A DNA stretch of 64,000 nt from Flavobacterium hercynium (GCF_002217285.1 NZ_MUGW01000017.1:48546-112545), one strand, 5' to 3'; shown: positions 44,378 through 53,997, counted from the stretch's first letter. Translations and numbers: made by a program. The notes: generated by a model from the sequence alone, not told the origin.

Positions 44378-46585
44378 TTATAAGTTGAAATTAACCCCCA
44401 AAACGATGTTACGCCCAATATTCGGAATACCATCTGTTTTTAGTCTTGAAAGGTGTGCTATATATTTTTTGTCCAATAAGTTATTTCCATTAAGATTTAC
44501 ATCAAAAGCGGTTTTACCTAGTTTAACAGTTCCTCCAACACCAAGATTTAATAGTGTATATCCGTTTGAAGCCGTTTCAAAACCGCTTACGTTAGGCTGA
44601 TTAAAGGTAGACGAAACGTTTAGTGACGCATATCCGGCTTCTAACCAGTTTTTTATTTTAAATTCAGTTCTAATCGTGTTGTTCCAATTGTTAGCAGGAA
44701 TTAAAGGTAAATAATCACCGTTGTCTTTTTTACCGGTAACGGTTTCAAAACTTGTTTCGAAATGCAACCAATCTAAAGGATGTGGGTGAAAGTGAAAACC
44801 TGCTTCACCACCATATAATTTTGCATTATCCTGAATGTAAGCGAAAACAGCATTTTCATCCAGAGTTTCTCCTGTTGGTGAAGTGTAGATGTAATTGTTA
44901 ATGTGATTGTAAAAACCATTGATGAAGAACTCAAAATGAGAATTTTTATATTCCAGGTTCAAATCCGTCTGAACGTTTTGCTCTGTTTTTAAATCAGCAT
45001 TACCAATTTCATATCGGTTTGTTCCTTCGTGAACACCATTTGATGTTAACTCCGCTAAGTTTGGAGCTCTAAAACCTGTTGCTACATTCAATCGCATGGT
45101 TAGCGCTTCTGCTAATGTAGTTTTGTAACCTAAAGAAGCATTAAAACTGTCAAATGATTTGTTTAAAGCTTGAAAATAACCTTCTTCACCTTCAAGACCA
45201 TGTGCTTCAGAAGTAATGTTTCTGTTGTCAAAACGCAGTCCAGCCTGTAAGACATTGCTGTTCCATTCGTAGTTTGCTGTTCCAAAAACACCAAAGTCAT
45301 TGGTTTTAGCATCCGGAATTAAATATTCTTCACCAGAATTAGCATTGGTTTGGTGCATTCCCTGAACCCCTACAATAGTTTCTATTTTACCAAGTTTAGG
45401 GAAATGGTATTTCGCATTGTAGTTAAACGTATTCAGTTTCATACGAAGTGAAGCATCATTACTGTCTTCAAATTCGCTTCTGTCGTTGGCAATGTAACCT
45501 AAATCAACATCTAATTTTGAGTTTTCAAAGAAGATAACATTATTTAAACTTAATAAATGATTAAAAATTCCCTGTCTTGGAAATTGAGTATCCTTGCTGG
45601 AGGATTGTTCCGCGATTCCGTCTTCAGGAATTCCGATATCCAATTTATTGTAATTGTATCTTAAAACACTAGAAAAGCTAGAATTGCTGTATCCGATTCC
45701 GGTTTTAAAATCAGTTTCGTTGTAACGTGAGTTAGTTACGCGGTCCCCATCTGCGATTTTGTAATCAGAATGCGTGTTGAAACTTCCACGAGCCAGAAAC
45801 TTCCAGTTATCAGTAGAAGTCTTTAATCCAATAGATGAATTACTTCCTTGTGTATTAGTGAAATATTTTTGACTAAAGTTTGCTTTAAAAGTATGCGCAT
45901 CAGCAAATTTTTCAGGATTAAAGTATAAAACACCTCCCAAAGCATCTGATCCGTAAAGTAAAGAAGCAGGTCCTTTGATTACTTCAACACTTTCGATTCC
46001 GGCATCATTTAAACCTAAACCATGTTCGTCTCCAAATTGCTGGTTCTCGATACGAACGCCTTGAGAGTAAACCAAAACACGATTTCCACTCAGTCCGCGA
46101 ATAACCGGTTTTCCGATTGAAGTTCCGGTAGAAATCTGCGAAACTCCTGGAATCGTAGCTAAACCTTCGATTAAAGTCGAAGTTCCTTTTTGTTGTAATG
46201 TTTTTATGCTTTCATGCTCTACTTTCATTACGTTTTGCGATTGCAATTTGTTGAAAGGTGTAGAGACAATAACCTCATCCATTTCGAAAACAGATTCAGC
46301 AAGAATAATGTCTAAAGTATTTTGTTTTAATAGTTTCGAAATCGTTTTGTTTTGAGTGGTATAACCAACAAATGTAAAAGCAATGCGTAAACTTCCGTTT
46401 GGCAGATTGTTGAACTCATATTTTCCGTTCTCATCTGTTGTGGCGCCTTTGTGTAATTCAGGTGCATATACAGAAACTCCGGCTAAAGGTTTGTTTTCTA
46501 AATTGGTTACCGTTCCTGAAATAGAATTTTGAGCAGAAACAAGACCTGAGCACCCTAAAATAAGGGCTAATAATAATTTTTTCAT
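44378..46585 (-). CDS. TonB-dependent outer membrane receptor
   Basis: The 735-residue protein has a signal peptide, a carboxypeptidase-regulatory-like beta domain (SISGTVTNLENKPLAGVSVYAP, residues ~20-105), a plug domain (GVSQISTGTSIGKPVIRGLSG) and a barrel ending GRNIVLGVNFNL. It imports a bound ligand with TonB energy. A His/Cys-rich small protein is encoded just upstream, so a metal or metal-complex ligand is possible. Ligand not determinable from sequence. Confidence 0.92.
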   Translation of the reverse strand: MKKLLLALILGCSGLVSAQNSISGTVTNLENKPLAGVSVYAPELHKGATTDENGKYEFNNLPNGSLRIAFTFVGYTTQNKTISKLLKQNTLDIILAESVFEMDEVIVSTPFNKLQSQNVMKVEHESIKTLQQKGTSTLIEGLATIPGVSQISTGTSIGKPVIRGLSGNRVLVYSQGVRIENQQFGDEHGLGLNDAGIESVEVIKGPASLLYGSDALGGVLYFNPEKFADAHTFKANFSQKYFTNTQGSNSSIGLKTSTDNWKFLARGSFNTHSDYKIADGDRVTNSRYNETDFKTGIGYSNSSFSSVLRYNYNKLDIGIPEDGIAEQSSSKDTQFPRQGIFNHLLSLNNVIFFENSKLDVDLGYIANDRSEFEDSNDASLRMKLNTFNYNAKYHFPKLGKIETIVGVQGMHQTNANSGEEYLIPDAKTNDFGVFGTANYEWNSNVLQAGLRFDNRNITSEAHGLEGEEGYFQALNKSFDSFNASLGYKTTLAEALTMRLNVATGFRAPNLAELTSNGVHEGTNRYEIGNADLKTEQNVQTDLNLEYKNSHFEFFINGFYNHINNYIYTSPTGETLDENAVFAYIQDNAKLYGGEAGFHFHPHPLDWLHFETSFETVTGKKDNGDYLPLIPANNWNNTIRTEFKIKNWLEAGYASLNVSSTFNQPNVSGFETASNGYTLLNLGVGGTVKLGKTAFDVNLNGNNLLDKKYIAHLSRLKTDGIPNIGRNIVLGVNFNL

Positions 46586-46737
46586 TAAAATGATGCTATA
46601 GTTAAACTGAAATTCTCTTTTAGATTAAAACTAAAACAACGATAAAGCTTGCCGATCCTGATACTATCAAGATTGGAAAACCCAACGTTTTTTGGCATTA
46701 AATAAAAGATTTGATTTTTGTTCCGATGGAATCGGAA

Positions 46738-47091
46738 TTAGGCAACTATAACAATTGGTGGGCCCCGTAGTAAATAAGCGTTTTCTGAAAATGAAAATAT
46801 TTTTTCAGGAATACTAAAGAAATAGGGAGTTTCTTTAGTGAAAGTATAAAATTGAAATGAAAATTCTTCTGGTACAAGGTAGCTTCCAAAAGTAAAATGA
46901 CACACATAACAAAGGTCATAATCTTCATGTTGGTGCGTAATCTCACCATTTGGGTCATTGTAATTGTGATGACACTGTTTTTCAGAAAGTTGTTTTACAA
47001 TATGCTCAAAACTATGTACCGACTGAAACAGTATCGAGAACAATACTGTCAGCGCTAAGGAGATACTTATTATGAGCTGTTTTTTCTTCAT
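46738..47091 (-). CDS. Small exported His/Cys-rich protein upstream of TonB receptor
   Basis: The 117-residue protein has an N-terminal hydrophobic segment (LIISISLALTVLFSILFQ). A cluster of potential metal ligands follows (CHHNYNDP, HQHEDYDLCYVCH). It is the gene directly upstream of the TonB receptor on the same strand, and the two likely form an operon. The pattern suggests metal binding or sensing; this is inference and I do not recognise a named family. Confidence 0.65.
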   Translation of the reverse strand: MKKKQLIISISLALTVLFSILFQSVHSFEHIVKQLSEKQCHHNYNDPNGEITHQHEDYDLCYVCHFTFGSYLVPEEFSFQFYTFTKETPYFFSIPEKIFSFSENAYLLRGPPIVIVA

Positions 47092-47109
47092 GAAGAAACA
47101 AAGGTATGA

Positions 47110-47405
47110 AAAATTTAGATTGTTAGATCTTTAGATCGTTAGACTTTCTTAGACTTGTTAGATTGTTAGATTGTTAGATTGTTAGATTTTAAGATTAAAA
47201 GATTAAAAGATTAAAAGATTAAAAGATTAAAAGATTAAAAGATTAAAAGATTAAAAGATTAAAAGATTAAAAGATTAAAAGATTAAAAGATTAAAAGATT
47301 AAAAGATTATTTAGTTAGTCTCAAAATCGTAAAATCTAATTATCTAACAATCTAAAGATCTAAGTAGTCTAAGAAAGTCTAACAATCTAAATTCTAAATT
47401 CTAAA
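47110..47405. repeat. Large intergenic repeat: 8-base GATTAAAA array between inverted arms
   Basis: About 14.6 tandem copies of GATTAAAA span 47193-47309, preceded by GATTGTTA units. The left flank (TTTAGATTGTTAGATC...) is inverted on the right (AACAATCTAAATTC), so the whole ~300-base region forms a degenerate inverted repeat around the array. No gene lies in this gap. Confidence 0.9.
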
Positions 47406-47423
47406 TTCTAATATCAATTGAAC

Positions 47424-47431
47424 TATATTTG
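47424..47431 (+). promoter_or_regulatory. Putative -7 promoter element of PorT-like gene
   Basis: TATATTTG matches TAnnTTTG about 65 bases before the chosen start. No -33 TTG is seen at the proper distance. Confidence 0.4.
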
Positions 47432-47495
47432 TATTTAAAATAAATAACTCAATTAAAACGTTAACTTGAAGAACTCTTTTAAACCAAAATACGAT

Positions 47496-48200
47496 ATGCG
47501 ATTCTTTTTTAGCTGTTTGTTTTTAGTATCGTTTTATACTGTTTTTTCGCAGGAAGAAGCAAAACCCGAAATTTTGCCCAATATAAAAATGGATTCGTTG
47601 TATCGTGAGGATCAGTTTTACTTTTCTGTGACCTATAATATGTTTTCTCAAATTCCGTCCGGACTTAAACAGAATAAATTTTCTGCGGGTCTTTCTACAG
47701 GTTTTTTGCGTGATATGCCTATCAATAAATCGAGAACTGTTGCTATTGCCGCCGGTTTGGGATTAAGTTATCAGAATTATTTTGAAAACTTGACGATTTC
47801 AAAAGATGCAAACGGAGCGACAGTTTATGGTGTAAGCAATTATGGCGATTTCGATTCTAATCGGTATAGACAATATTCAGTCGATCTTCCGATTGAGTTT
47901 CGATGGAGAAACTCAACTTTCGAAAGTTACAGATTCTGGAGAATTTATGGCGGGGTTAAAGTAAGCTATGTTTTTCTTAATAAATCGACTTTTGATGATG
48001 GTGAAAATACATTTTTAATCAAAAATAATCCGGATGTCAATAAACTGCAATACGGAGCTTACATCGCTGCAGGTTACAATACCTGGAATGTCTATTTCTA
48101 TTACGGTCTAAATCCGTTGTTTAAAGATGTTCAAACTGTTACAGGAGAAAAACTGGACATTAAAACAATGAATATAGGTTTGATCTTCTACATTCTATAA
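47496..48200 (+). CDS. PorT-family outer membrane beta-barrel protein
   Basis: From ATG 47496 the 234-residue protein has a signal peptide (FFFSCLFLVSFYTVFSQ) and barrel strands (FSAGLSTGFLRDMP, VAIAAGLGLSYQNYF, IYGGVKVSYVFL, MNIGLIFYIL). PorT is an assembly factor of type IX secretion, but this gene lacks the usual porT neighbourhood, so it is probably a paralogue. The in-frame TTG at 47466 would put ten extra residues before the signal. Confidence 0.75.
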   Translation: MRFFFSCLFLVSFYTVFSQEEAKPEILPNIKMDSLYREDQFYFSVTYNMFSQIPSGLKQNKFSAGLSTGFLRDMPINKSRTVAIAAGLGLSYQNYFENLTISKDANGATVYGVSNYGDFDSNRYRQYSVDLPIEFRWRNSTFESYRFWRIYGGVKVSYVFLNKSTFDDGENTFLIKNNPDVNKLQYGAYIAAGYNTWNVYFYYGLNPLFKDVQTVTGEKLDIKTMNIGLIFYIL

Positions 48201-48800
48201 CCACAAAGGAGAGAATAACATTTGTGGCAATACACCAATTAACAAGCCTATAATTAATTCCTTATTTGTATGAGCCTGCATCTCCAAACGTGATGATGCA
48301 ACGATACCGGTTAGCATAATCAGTAAAACAGTCCAATACGGATTATGCATCTGCAAATGGATGTTTAAGCAAATTACAAAAACACTTAGTCCGCCAATAG
48401 CTAACATGTGCAAACTTGCCTTGATTTTAAAAAGCAGACAGATCAAGGCTAAAATCGTACTGAACAGCGCTCCCAGAAAAAAGAAATGAAGTTCCGGATA
48501 GCGTGTAATAACAATACTTCTTTTTACCAGCAGAATATATAAAAAACACTGTAAAATAAGCGGAATTTTACGCTGTGAAGCTTCCTGTACCATTATGGAA
48601 TTAACATGCCCTGAAGAACGAAGCAACAGGAAAAACAAAACAGGAACTATAATCGTAATGATTAGAATTTGAAACAATACATAATATTTTTCCTGATTCG
48701 AAAAAAGGTCTTCTTTACAAAACAGATAAAATAAGGTGGCATACATCGATATAAAAATCGGATGAAGAATATAGGAGAATAATGGCAATACTTTTTTCAA
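48195..48800 (-). CDS. Multi-pass membrane protein of unknown function
   Basis: The protein has about six membrane helices (PLFSYILHPIFISMYATLF, ILIITIIVPVLFFLLL, and others). I start it at TTG 48800, giving 201 residues (KKVLPLFSYILHPIF...). The only in-frame ATG upstream, at 48920, would add 40 residues and run over the promoter of the divergent murF gene. The helix-rich layout recalls PAP2-type phosphatases but no phosphatase motif is visible. Its 3' end overlaps the PorT-like gene by six bases, tail to tail. Confidence 0.65.
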   Translation of the reverse strand: MKKVLPLFSYILHPIFISMYATLFYLFCKEDLFSNQEKYYVLFQILIITIIVPVLFFLLLRSSGHVNSIMVQEASQRKIPLILQCFLYILLVKRSIVITRYPELHFFFLGALFSTILALICLLFKIKASLHMLAIGGLSVFVICLNIHLQMHNPYWTVLLIMLTGIVASSRLEMQAHTNKELIIGLLIGVLPQMLFSPLWL

Positions 48801-48907
48801 AACACTGTAATTTGAGGTCTTCAACAAATATAATAAAATTAGAATACAGCTTTGCCGCAACGTATATTTTTTAAGAAAATCACAACTATTTTCTATTTGT
48901 AATGTTT

Positions 48908-48915
48908 TAAATTTG
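48908..48915 (+). promoter_or_regulatory. Putative -7 promoter element of murF-alr gene
   Basis: TAAATTTG matches TAnnTTTG and lies 17 bases before the start. This supports the shorter form of the divergent membrane-protein gene. Confidence 0.4.
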
Positions 48916-48932
48916 AACAAAAGAATTTTATA

Positions 48933-51401
48933 ATGAGCATAAATCTAAAAAGCCTGATTTCGGTACTTGATGCCAAATGGATTGGTCCAGAAACAGATGT
49001 TTTTGTTGATCATATTTCGATCGACAGCCGTTCCCTGCAAAACGGATCGCAAACCTTGTTTTTTGCACTGAAAGGAATCAATAATGATGCTCATACTTAT
49101 ATAGCGGAGCTTATACAAAATGGAGTTCAAAATTTTGTCGTTCAGTATATTCCCGAAAATTGCAAAGGGAAAGCAAACTTTTTAGTTGTTGCTGATACCC
49201 TGAAAGCATTACAGGAATTTGCAGGTTACTATCGCAATCTGTTTCATTTTCCAATTATTGGAGTAACCGGAAGCAATGGTAAAACGATCGTCAAAGAATG
49301 GCTCAATTTTTTACTAAGCCCCGATTATAATATTATCAGAAGTCCTAAAAGTTATAACTCACAAGTTGGTGTTCCTTTATCTGTTATTGCGATAAACGAA
49401 AAGCATAATCTAGGAATTTTCGAAGCCGGAATCTCGACTGTTAATGAAATGATTAAGCTCGAAAAAATTGTAAAACCAACTATTGGCGTTTTAACCAATA
49501 TAGGATCGGCACATGATGAAGGATTTAAAAACCTGGAACAAAAAATCAATGAAAAATTATTGCTTTTTAAAAGTGCAGGCATTATAATTTATCAAAAAAA
49601 TGAATTAGTAGATGCTTGTTTAAAAGAGTTTCTAAAAGAGAATCAATTATCAGACAAAACACTGTTTTCATGGAGTTTTACCGATAATTCAGCTGATCTG
49701 TTTATTCTTAAAAAAGAAAGCAAAAACGATAAAACGTATATTAAATACCAATACGAGAATGAAGTTTTCGAGTTCGAAATTCCGTTTCAGGATTCAGCAT
49801 CGGTAGAGAATGCGATTTCCTGTCTCTTAGTTTTGCTTTACCTTAAATATGATTTTGCATCGATTCAAAGTCGCATGCAAATGTTGTATCCCGTTCACAT
49901 GCGTTTGGAAGTAAAAAACGGAATCAATAATTGCAGTATTATCGATGATAGTTACAGTTCCGATTTTCAGTCACTTAAAATTGCACTGGATTTTTTAGAA
50001 AGTCAGAAAAAAAATGCTTCGAAGACCGTTATTTTATCTGATATTTTTCAGAGCGGATTCTCCAATGAAGAATTATATACCAAAGTAGCACAGCTAATAG
50101 CCGACAATAAAATTAACCGTTTAATTGGTATTGGTGCTACCATTTCTTCTTTTGCAGCCAAGTTCTCCAACAGTACCATGTTTAAGGATACAGCAGCTTT
50201 TATTGATCATTTCGAAAATTTAGATTTTGCAAATGAAACCATTTTAATAAAAGGAGCACGTTCTTTTCAGTTTGAGGAAATTGTTTCTTTGCTGGAAGAG
50301 AAAACACATGAAACTGTATTAGAGATAAATCTCAATTCGATTAGTCACAACTTAAATTTCTTTAAAGCGAAATTAGCGACTGACGTTAAAATCATGGTAA
50401 TGGTGAAGGCTTTTGGGTACGGAAACGGCGGTTTGGAAATTGCCAAATTACTGGAACATCATAAAGTAGATTATTTAGGTGTGGCTTTCGCCGATGAAGG
50501 AATCTCTCTTAGAAATGGTGGAATAAAACTTCCGATTATGGTTTTGAATCCGGAATCGACCAGTTTTCCATCGATTATTCAATATCAGTTAGAACCTGAA
50601 ATTTATAGTATAAAAGGATTGAATGCGTTTCTAAAAATTGCACGCGAAAAAGGATTGAAAGACTATCCCATTCATATCAAACTCGACACCGGAATGCATC
50701 GCTTGGGCTTTGAGCGAAATACAATCGATGAATTAATCGAAACACTTAAAGGAAACGAAACTGTTCGGATTCAGAGTATTTTATCACATTTGGCAACAAG
50801 TGACGATATGAATCATTATGATTTTGTGATTTCTCAGATCAATTTATTCGATGAATTGTCATCAAAATTAATGGAAGAGCTGAACGTAAACCCGATCCGA
50901 CACACGCTAAATACTTCCGGAATTAGTAATTTTCCTTCGGCGCAATTCAATATGGTTCGATTAGGAATTGGTTTATATGGTGTTTCAAACGATCCAGCTG
51001 AGCAAAAGTATTTAGAAAATGTAGGAACCTTAAAATCCATTATTTCGCAGGTTCGTACTATTCCTGCAGGAGACAGCGTAGGATACGGAAGACGTTTTAT
51101 GGCTACGAAAGAAACCAGAATCGCAACCATTCCGATAGGTTATGCCGATGGAATTTCGAGATTGTGGGGAAATGAGGTTGGTTTTGTTATGATTAAAAAT
51201 CAGAAAGCCAAAATCGTTGGAAGCGTTTGCATGGATATGCTTATGGTGAATGTAAGTGACATCGATTGTAAAGAAGGTGATTCTGTTATTATTTTTGGAG
51301 AAAATCCAACGGTAACAGAGATTGCTAATGCCTTGAAAACTATTCCGTATGAGATTTTAACGAGTATTTCGCAAAGAGTAAAACGCGTGTTTTTTAGGTA
51401 G
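48933..51401 (+). CDS. Bifunctional MurF ligase / alanine racemase
   Basis: The 822-residue protein joins two cell-wall enzymes. Residues ~1-450 are a Mur ligase with the ATP loop GVTGSNGKTIVKEWL and form MurF, which adds D-Ala-D-Ala to UDP-MurNAc-tripeptide. Residues ~455-822 are a PLP-dependent alanine racemase with the PLP Lys in VMVKAFGYGNGG, KLDTGMHRLGF and the catalytic Tyr region VGYGRRF. The fusion couples D-Ala supply to its use and is typical of Bacteroidota. Confidence 0.95.
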   Translation: MSINLKSLISVLDAKWIGPETDVFVDHISIDSRSLQNGSQTLFFALKGINNDAHTYIAELIQNGVQNFVVQYIPENCKGKANFLVVADTLKALQEFAGYYRNLFHFPIIGVTGSNGKTIVKEWLNFLLSPDYNIIRSPKSYNSQVGVPLSVIAINEKHNLGIFEAGISTVNEMIKLEKIVKPTIGVLTNIGSAHDEGFKNLEQKINEKLLLFKSAGIIIYQKNELVDACLKEFLKENQLSDKTLFSWSFTDNSADLFILKKESKNDKTYIKYQYENEVFEFEIPFQDSASVENAISCLLVLLYLKYDFASIQSRMQMLYPVHMRLEVKNGINNCSIIDDSYSSDFQSLKIALDFLESQKKNASKTVILSDIFQSGFSNEELYTKVAQLIADNKINRLIGIGATISSFAAKFSNSTMFKDTAAFIDHFENLDFANETILIKGARSFQFEEIVSLLEEKTHETVLEINLNSISHNLNFFKAKLATDVKIMVMVKAFGYGNGGLEIAKLLEHHKVDYLGVAFADEGISLRNGGIKLPIMVLNPESTSFPSIIQYQLEPEIYSIKGLNAFLKIAREKGLKDYPIHIKLDTGMHRLGFERNTIDELIETLKGNETVRIQSILSHLATSDDMNHYDFVISQINLFDELSSKLMEELNVNPIRHTLNTSGISNFPSAQFNMVRLGIGLYGVSNDPAEQKYLENVGTLKSIISQVRTIPAGDSVGYGRRFMATKETRIATIPIGYADGISRLWGNEVGFVMIKNQKAKIVGSVCMDMLMVNVSDIDCKEGDSVIIFGENPTVTEIANALKTIPYEILTSISQRVKRVFFR

Positions 51402-51464
51402 GTTTACAGAATTTTAAATAAAATTGCTTATTTTCGATATTAAATAAATCTAAAAACGACACTT

Positions 51465-51842
51465 ATGGGAATATTTTCAGAATTTAAGGAATTTGCAATG
51501 AAAGGCAACGTAGTCGATTTGGCTGTCGGTGTTATCATTGGAGCTGCTTTTGGTAAAATTGTAAGCTCATTAATTGAAAATGTCATTACGCCATTGCTAT
51601 TAAAACCTGCTTTGGATGCAGCACATTTATCTACAATCGAGGAACTAACAGCTTTTGGAGGTGTCAAGTACGGATTGTTTTTGTCTGCAGTAATTAACTT
51701 TATAATTGTTGCTTTTGTTTTGTTTTTGATCATAAAAGGAATTAATAATCTTAAAAAGAAAGATGTTGCACCGCCGCCGCCGGCAGGACCAACTCAGGAA
51801 GAATTACTTATTCAAATTAGAGATTTATTAAAAAATAAATAA
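51465..51842 (+). CDS. mscL: Large-conductance mechanosensitive channel MscL
   Basis: The 125-residue protein has the MscL start FSEFKEFAMKGNVVDLAVGVIIGAAFGKIV (read in parts). A second helix follows (LFLSAVINFIIVAFVLFLIIKGIN) and a charged C-terminal helix. It opens under membrane tension during osmotic downshock. It stands alone with its own terminator. Confidence 0.96.
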   Translation: MGIFSEFKEFAMKGNVVDLAVGVIIGAAFGKIVSSLIENVITPLLLKPALDAAHLSTIEELTAFGGVKYGLFLSAVINFIIVAFVLFLIIKGINNLKKKDVAPPPPAGPTQEELLIQIRDLLKNK

Positions 51843-51873
51843 AAATGTACTACCGCTACACTAAGTCTAACTT

Positions 51874-51902
51874 AACCGCCTTTTAAACAGGCGGTTTTTT
51901 TA
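51874..51902 (+). terminator. mscL terminator
   Basis: Stem AACCGCCT/AGGCGGTT with a seven-base loop is followed by a T run. Confidence 0.9.
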
Positions 51903-51947
51903 CGAAATGTTTATTTTGTAACATTTTGTTATTTTTTGTGAATCATC

Positions 51948-51977
51948 TTGCCGAGACATTTATTATACTTATTTTTG
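51948..51977 (+). promoter_or_regulatory. asd promoter
   Basis: TTG (51948-51950), a 19-base spacer and TATTTTTG (51970-51977) match the Bacteroidota consensus exactly, 39 bases before the asd start. Confidence 0.7.
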
Positions 51978-52016
51978 TGCTGTTAATTTGATTATTGATT
52001 ATTTAAAAATATAAAA

Positions 52017-53006
52017 ATGAGAATAGCGGTTGTAGGTGCCACTGGAATGGTTGGCGAGATAATGCTTAAAGTTTTGGCAGAAAGAAATTTTCCTGTTACA
52101 GAATTGATTCCTGTTGCATCTGAGAAGTCAGTAGGAAAAGAAATTGAATTTAAAGGCGTTAAATATAAGGTTGTAGGCTTACAGACGGCAGTTGATTTAA
52201 AAGCTGACATTGCAGTTTTTTCTGCAGGAGGAGATACATCATTAGAATGGGCACCAAAATTTGCAGCAGCCGGAACAACTGTTATTGATAATTCATCAGC
52301 ATGGAGAATGGATCCGACAAAAAAATTGATCGTTCCGGAAATCAATGCAGATACATTAACAAGTGAAGATAAAATTATTGCAAACCCAAATTGCTCTACT
52401 ATTCAAATGGTATTAGCATTGGCTCCTTTGCATAAAAAATACAACATCAGAAGAATTATCGTTTCAACTTACCAATCTATTACAGGAACTGGTGTAAAAG
52501 CAGTACGACAATTAGAAAACGAATATGCCGGAGTTCAGGGAGAAATGGCGTATAAATATCCAATTCACAGAAATGCGATTCCACAATGCGATAGTTTTGA
52601 GGATAACGGATATACTAAAGAAGAAATGAAGTTAGTTCGCGAAACTCAAAAAATTCTTGGTGATAACAGCATCAGAGTAACAGCTACAGCAGTGCGTGTA
52701 CCGGTTGTTGGCGGTCATAGTGAAGCGGTAAATGTTGAATTTACGAATGATTTTGATGTTAATGAGGTACGTGAAATTTTGCACAATACAGATGGAGTAG
52801 TAGTACAGGATAATTTAGACACCTTTACTTATCCAATGCCATTGTATGCAGAAGGTAAAAATGATGTTTTTGTTGGAAGAATCCGTCGTGATGAAAGCCA
52901 CGAGAATACCTTAAATATGTGGATTGTTGCAGACAACTTAAGAAAAGGAGCTGCTACAAACACCATTCAAATCGCTGAATATTTAATTGCAGCAGGTTTG
53001 GTTTAA
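52017..53006 (+). CDS. asd: Aspartate-semialdehyde dehydrogenase
   Basis: The 329-residue protein has the NADP-binding start VVGATGMVGEIMLKVL, the catalytic Cys in ANPNCSTIQM and the catalytic His in VVGGHSEAVNVEF. It makes aspartate semialdehyde for lysine, threonine, methionine and diaminopimelate synthesis. Confidence 0.97.
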   Translation: MRIAVVGATGMVGEIMLKVLAERNFPVTELIPVASEKSVGKEIEFKGVKYKVVGLQTAVDLKADIAVFSAGGDTSLEWAPKFAAAGTTVIDNSSAWRMDPTKKLIVPEINADTLTSEDKIIANPNCSTIQMVLALAPLHKKYNIRRIIVSTYQSITGTGVKAVRQLENEYAGVQGEMAYKYPIHRNAIPQCDSFEDNGYTKEEMKLVRETQKILGDNSIRVTATAVRVPVVGGHSEAVNVEFTNDFDVNEVREILHNTDGVVVQDNLDTFTYPMPLYAEGKNDVFVGRIRRDESHENTLNMWIVADNLRKGAATNTIQIAEYLIAAGLV

Positions 53007-53036
53007 TTAGTGTTTTAAATAATTGTTATAAAGAAG

Positions 53037-53074
53037 AAACCGTAATTGCAGTATTGTAATTACGGTTTTTTTAT
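53037..53074 (+). terminator. asd terminator
   Basis: An 11-bp perfect stem AAACCGTAATT/AATTACGGTTT is followed by a T run. Confidence 0.88.
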
Positions 53075-53117
53075 GTCTAAAAAAGCCATAATTTAGCTAC
53101 TCTAAAAAGTATATGAG

Positions 53118-53621
53118 ATGAACTTCGATCAGTATAAAGTAATACCGAATTACCAAACGCATAAAACAGATTTATTTCTTGCAGAAGAAGAGGATATCCT
53201 GGCTTGCGAAAAAATCTTAAATATTATTCTTGAAGATGATTATAAAGAATATGTTTTAAATTTTGGAAGCGGAATTTTAGGTGGTACCTATGTTCGAATT
53301 TACTTGCCGGAAACCATAATATTAACCGTTGCAGCATGGAAAAACCGTATCGCTGAATATTGGTTTTGGGATGAAGGAAAAGAAGTGCTAACGAAAGAAG
53401 AGGTTCTGGACTCCGTTAGAGTTGGAGATACTTTTGATGGAGATGAAATTATATATTTCAAAAAGGAATACTACATTTTACCACGACATAGTGAAATGAT
53501 CTACAAAGCAGGAAAAACACTTGAAGAAACGATAACCTGGTTATGTTCTTCCGGAATTTTGACAGAAGCATTTTCTGAGCGTGATTTCGAGCCTTTTGAT
53601 CCAATGGATATAAAGGAATAA
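53118..53621 (+). CDS. SMI1/KNR4 (SUKH)-like protein
   Basis: The 167-residue acidic protein resembles the SUKH fold: an N-terminal helix ending with EDDYKEYVLNFGSGILGG, then beta strands with VRIYLPETIIL. SUKH proteins are often immunity proteins for secreted toxins, but some are housekeeping. No toxin gene is adjacent here. Confidence in the family is moderate. Confidence 0.6.
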   Translation: MNFDQYKVIPNYQTHKTDLFLAEEEDILACEKILNIILEDDYKEYVLNFGSGILGGTYVRIYLPETIILTVAAWKNRIAEYWFWDEGKEVLTKEEVLDSVRVGDTFDGDEIIYFKKEYYILPRHSEMIYKAGKTLEETITWLCSSGILTEAFSERDFEPFDPMDIKE

Positions 53622-53638
53622 GTGCTAAATCAAGACAT

Positions 53639-53674
53639 AAAAAAAGCGAGAACTAAATTGTTCACGCTTTTTTT
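53639..53674. terminator. Bidirectional terminator between SUKH-like and ferredoxin genes
   Basis: The stem AAAAAAAGCG-A-GAAC/GTTC-A-CGCTTTTTTT is T-rich on both strands and sits between convergent genes. Confidence 0.85.
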
Positions 53675-53679
53675 ATGAT

Positions 53680-53997
53680 TTAATATTCTGGAGCCAGTTC
53701 AAGTTCCAGTCCTTCTAACTCTGTAGTAATTGGGATCTGGCAGCCTAAACGACTATTTGATTTAACATAAAACGCTTCTGAAAGCATGGCTTCTTCTTCA
53801 TCTCCCATTTCCGGTAATGCAACATCATTAAGAACGTAACACTGGCAAGAAGCACACATGGCCATTCCTCCGCAGGTTCCTTCAACAGGAAGTTCATATG
53901 CTTTGCATAATTCCATTATGTTCATCGCCATATCAGTAGGAGCTTGTAATTCGTGTATAACTCCTTCTCGATCTTTAATCTTTATTAATACATCCAT
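53680..53997 (-). CDS. [2Fe-2S] ferredoxin (adrenodoxin-like)
   Basis: The 105-residue protein has cluster ligands in EGTCGGMAMCASC and a fourth Cys in SRLGCQIPI, the C-x5-C-x2-C...C pattern of vertebrate-type ferredoxins. It carries single electrons in the cytoplasm; in many bacteria such proteins serve iron-sulfur assembly. Nearby NifU-domain and Mrp genes fit that theme. Confidence 0.92.
   Translation of the reverse strand: MDVLIKIKDREGVIHELQAPTDMAMNIMELCKAYELPVEGTCGGMAMCASCQCYVLNDVALPEMGDEEEAMLSEAFYVKSNSRLGCQIPITTELEGLELELAPEY

Noticed and set aside
46721..46737. TTCCGAT-N3-ATCGGAA palindrome resembling the AbiEi operator core
   Set aside because: It sits just after a stop codon far from abiE, and is more likely a weak hairpin or chance match.
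47193..47309. Possible CRISPR array
   Set aside because: The unit is only eight bases, with no spacers, and no cas genes are nearby.
48801..48920. N-terminal extension of the membrane protein at 48195-48800
   Set aside because: It would overlap the likely murF promoter, and the extra 40 residues show no helix pattern fitting the rest.
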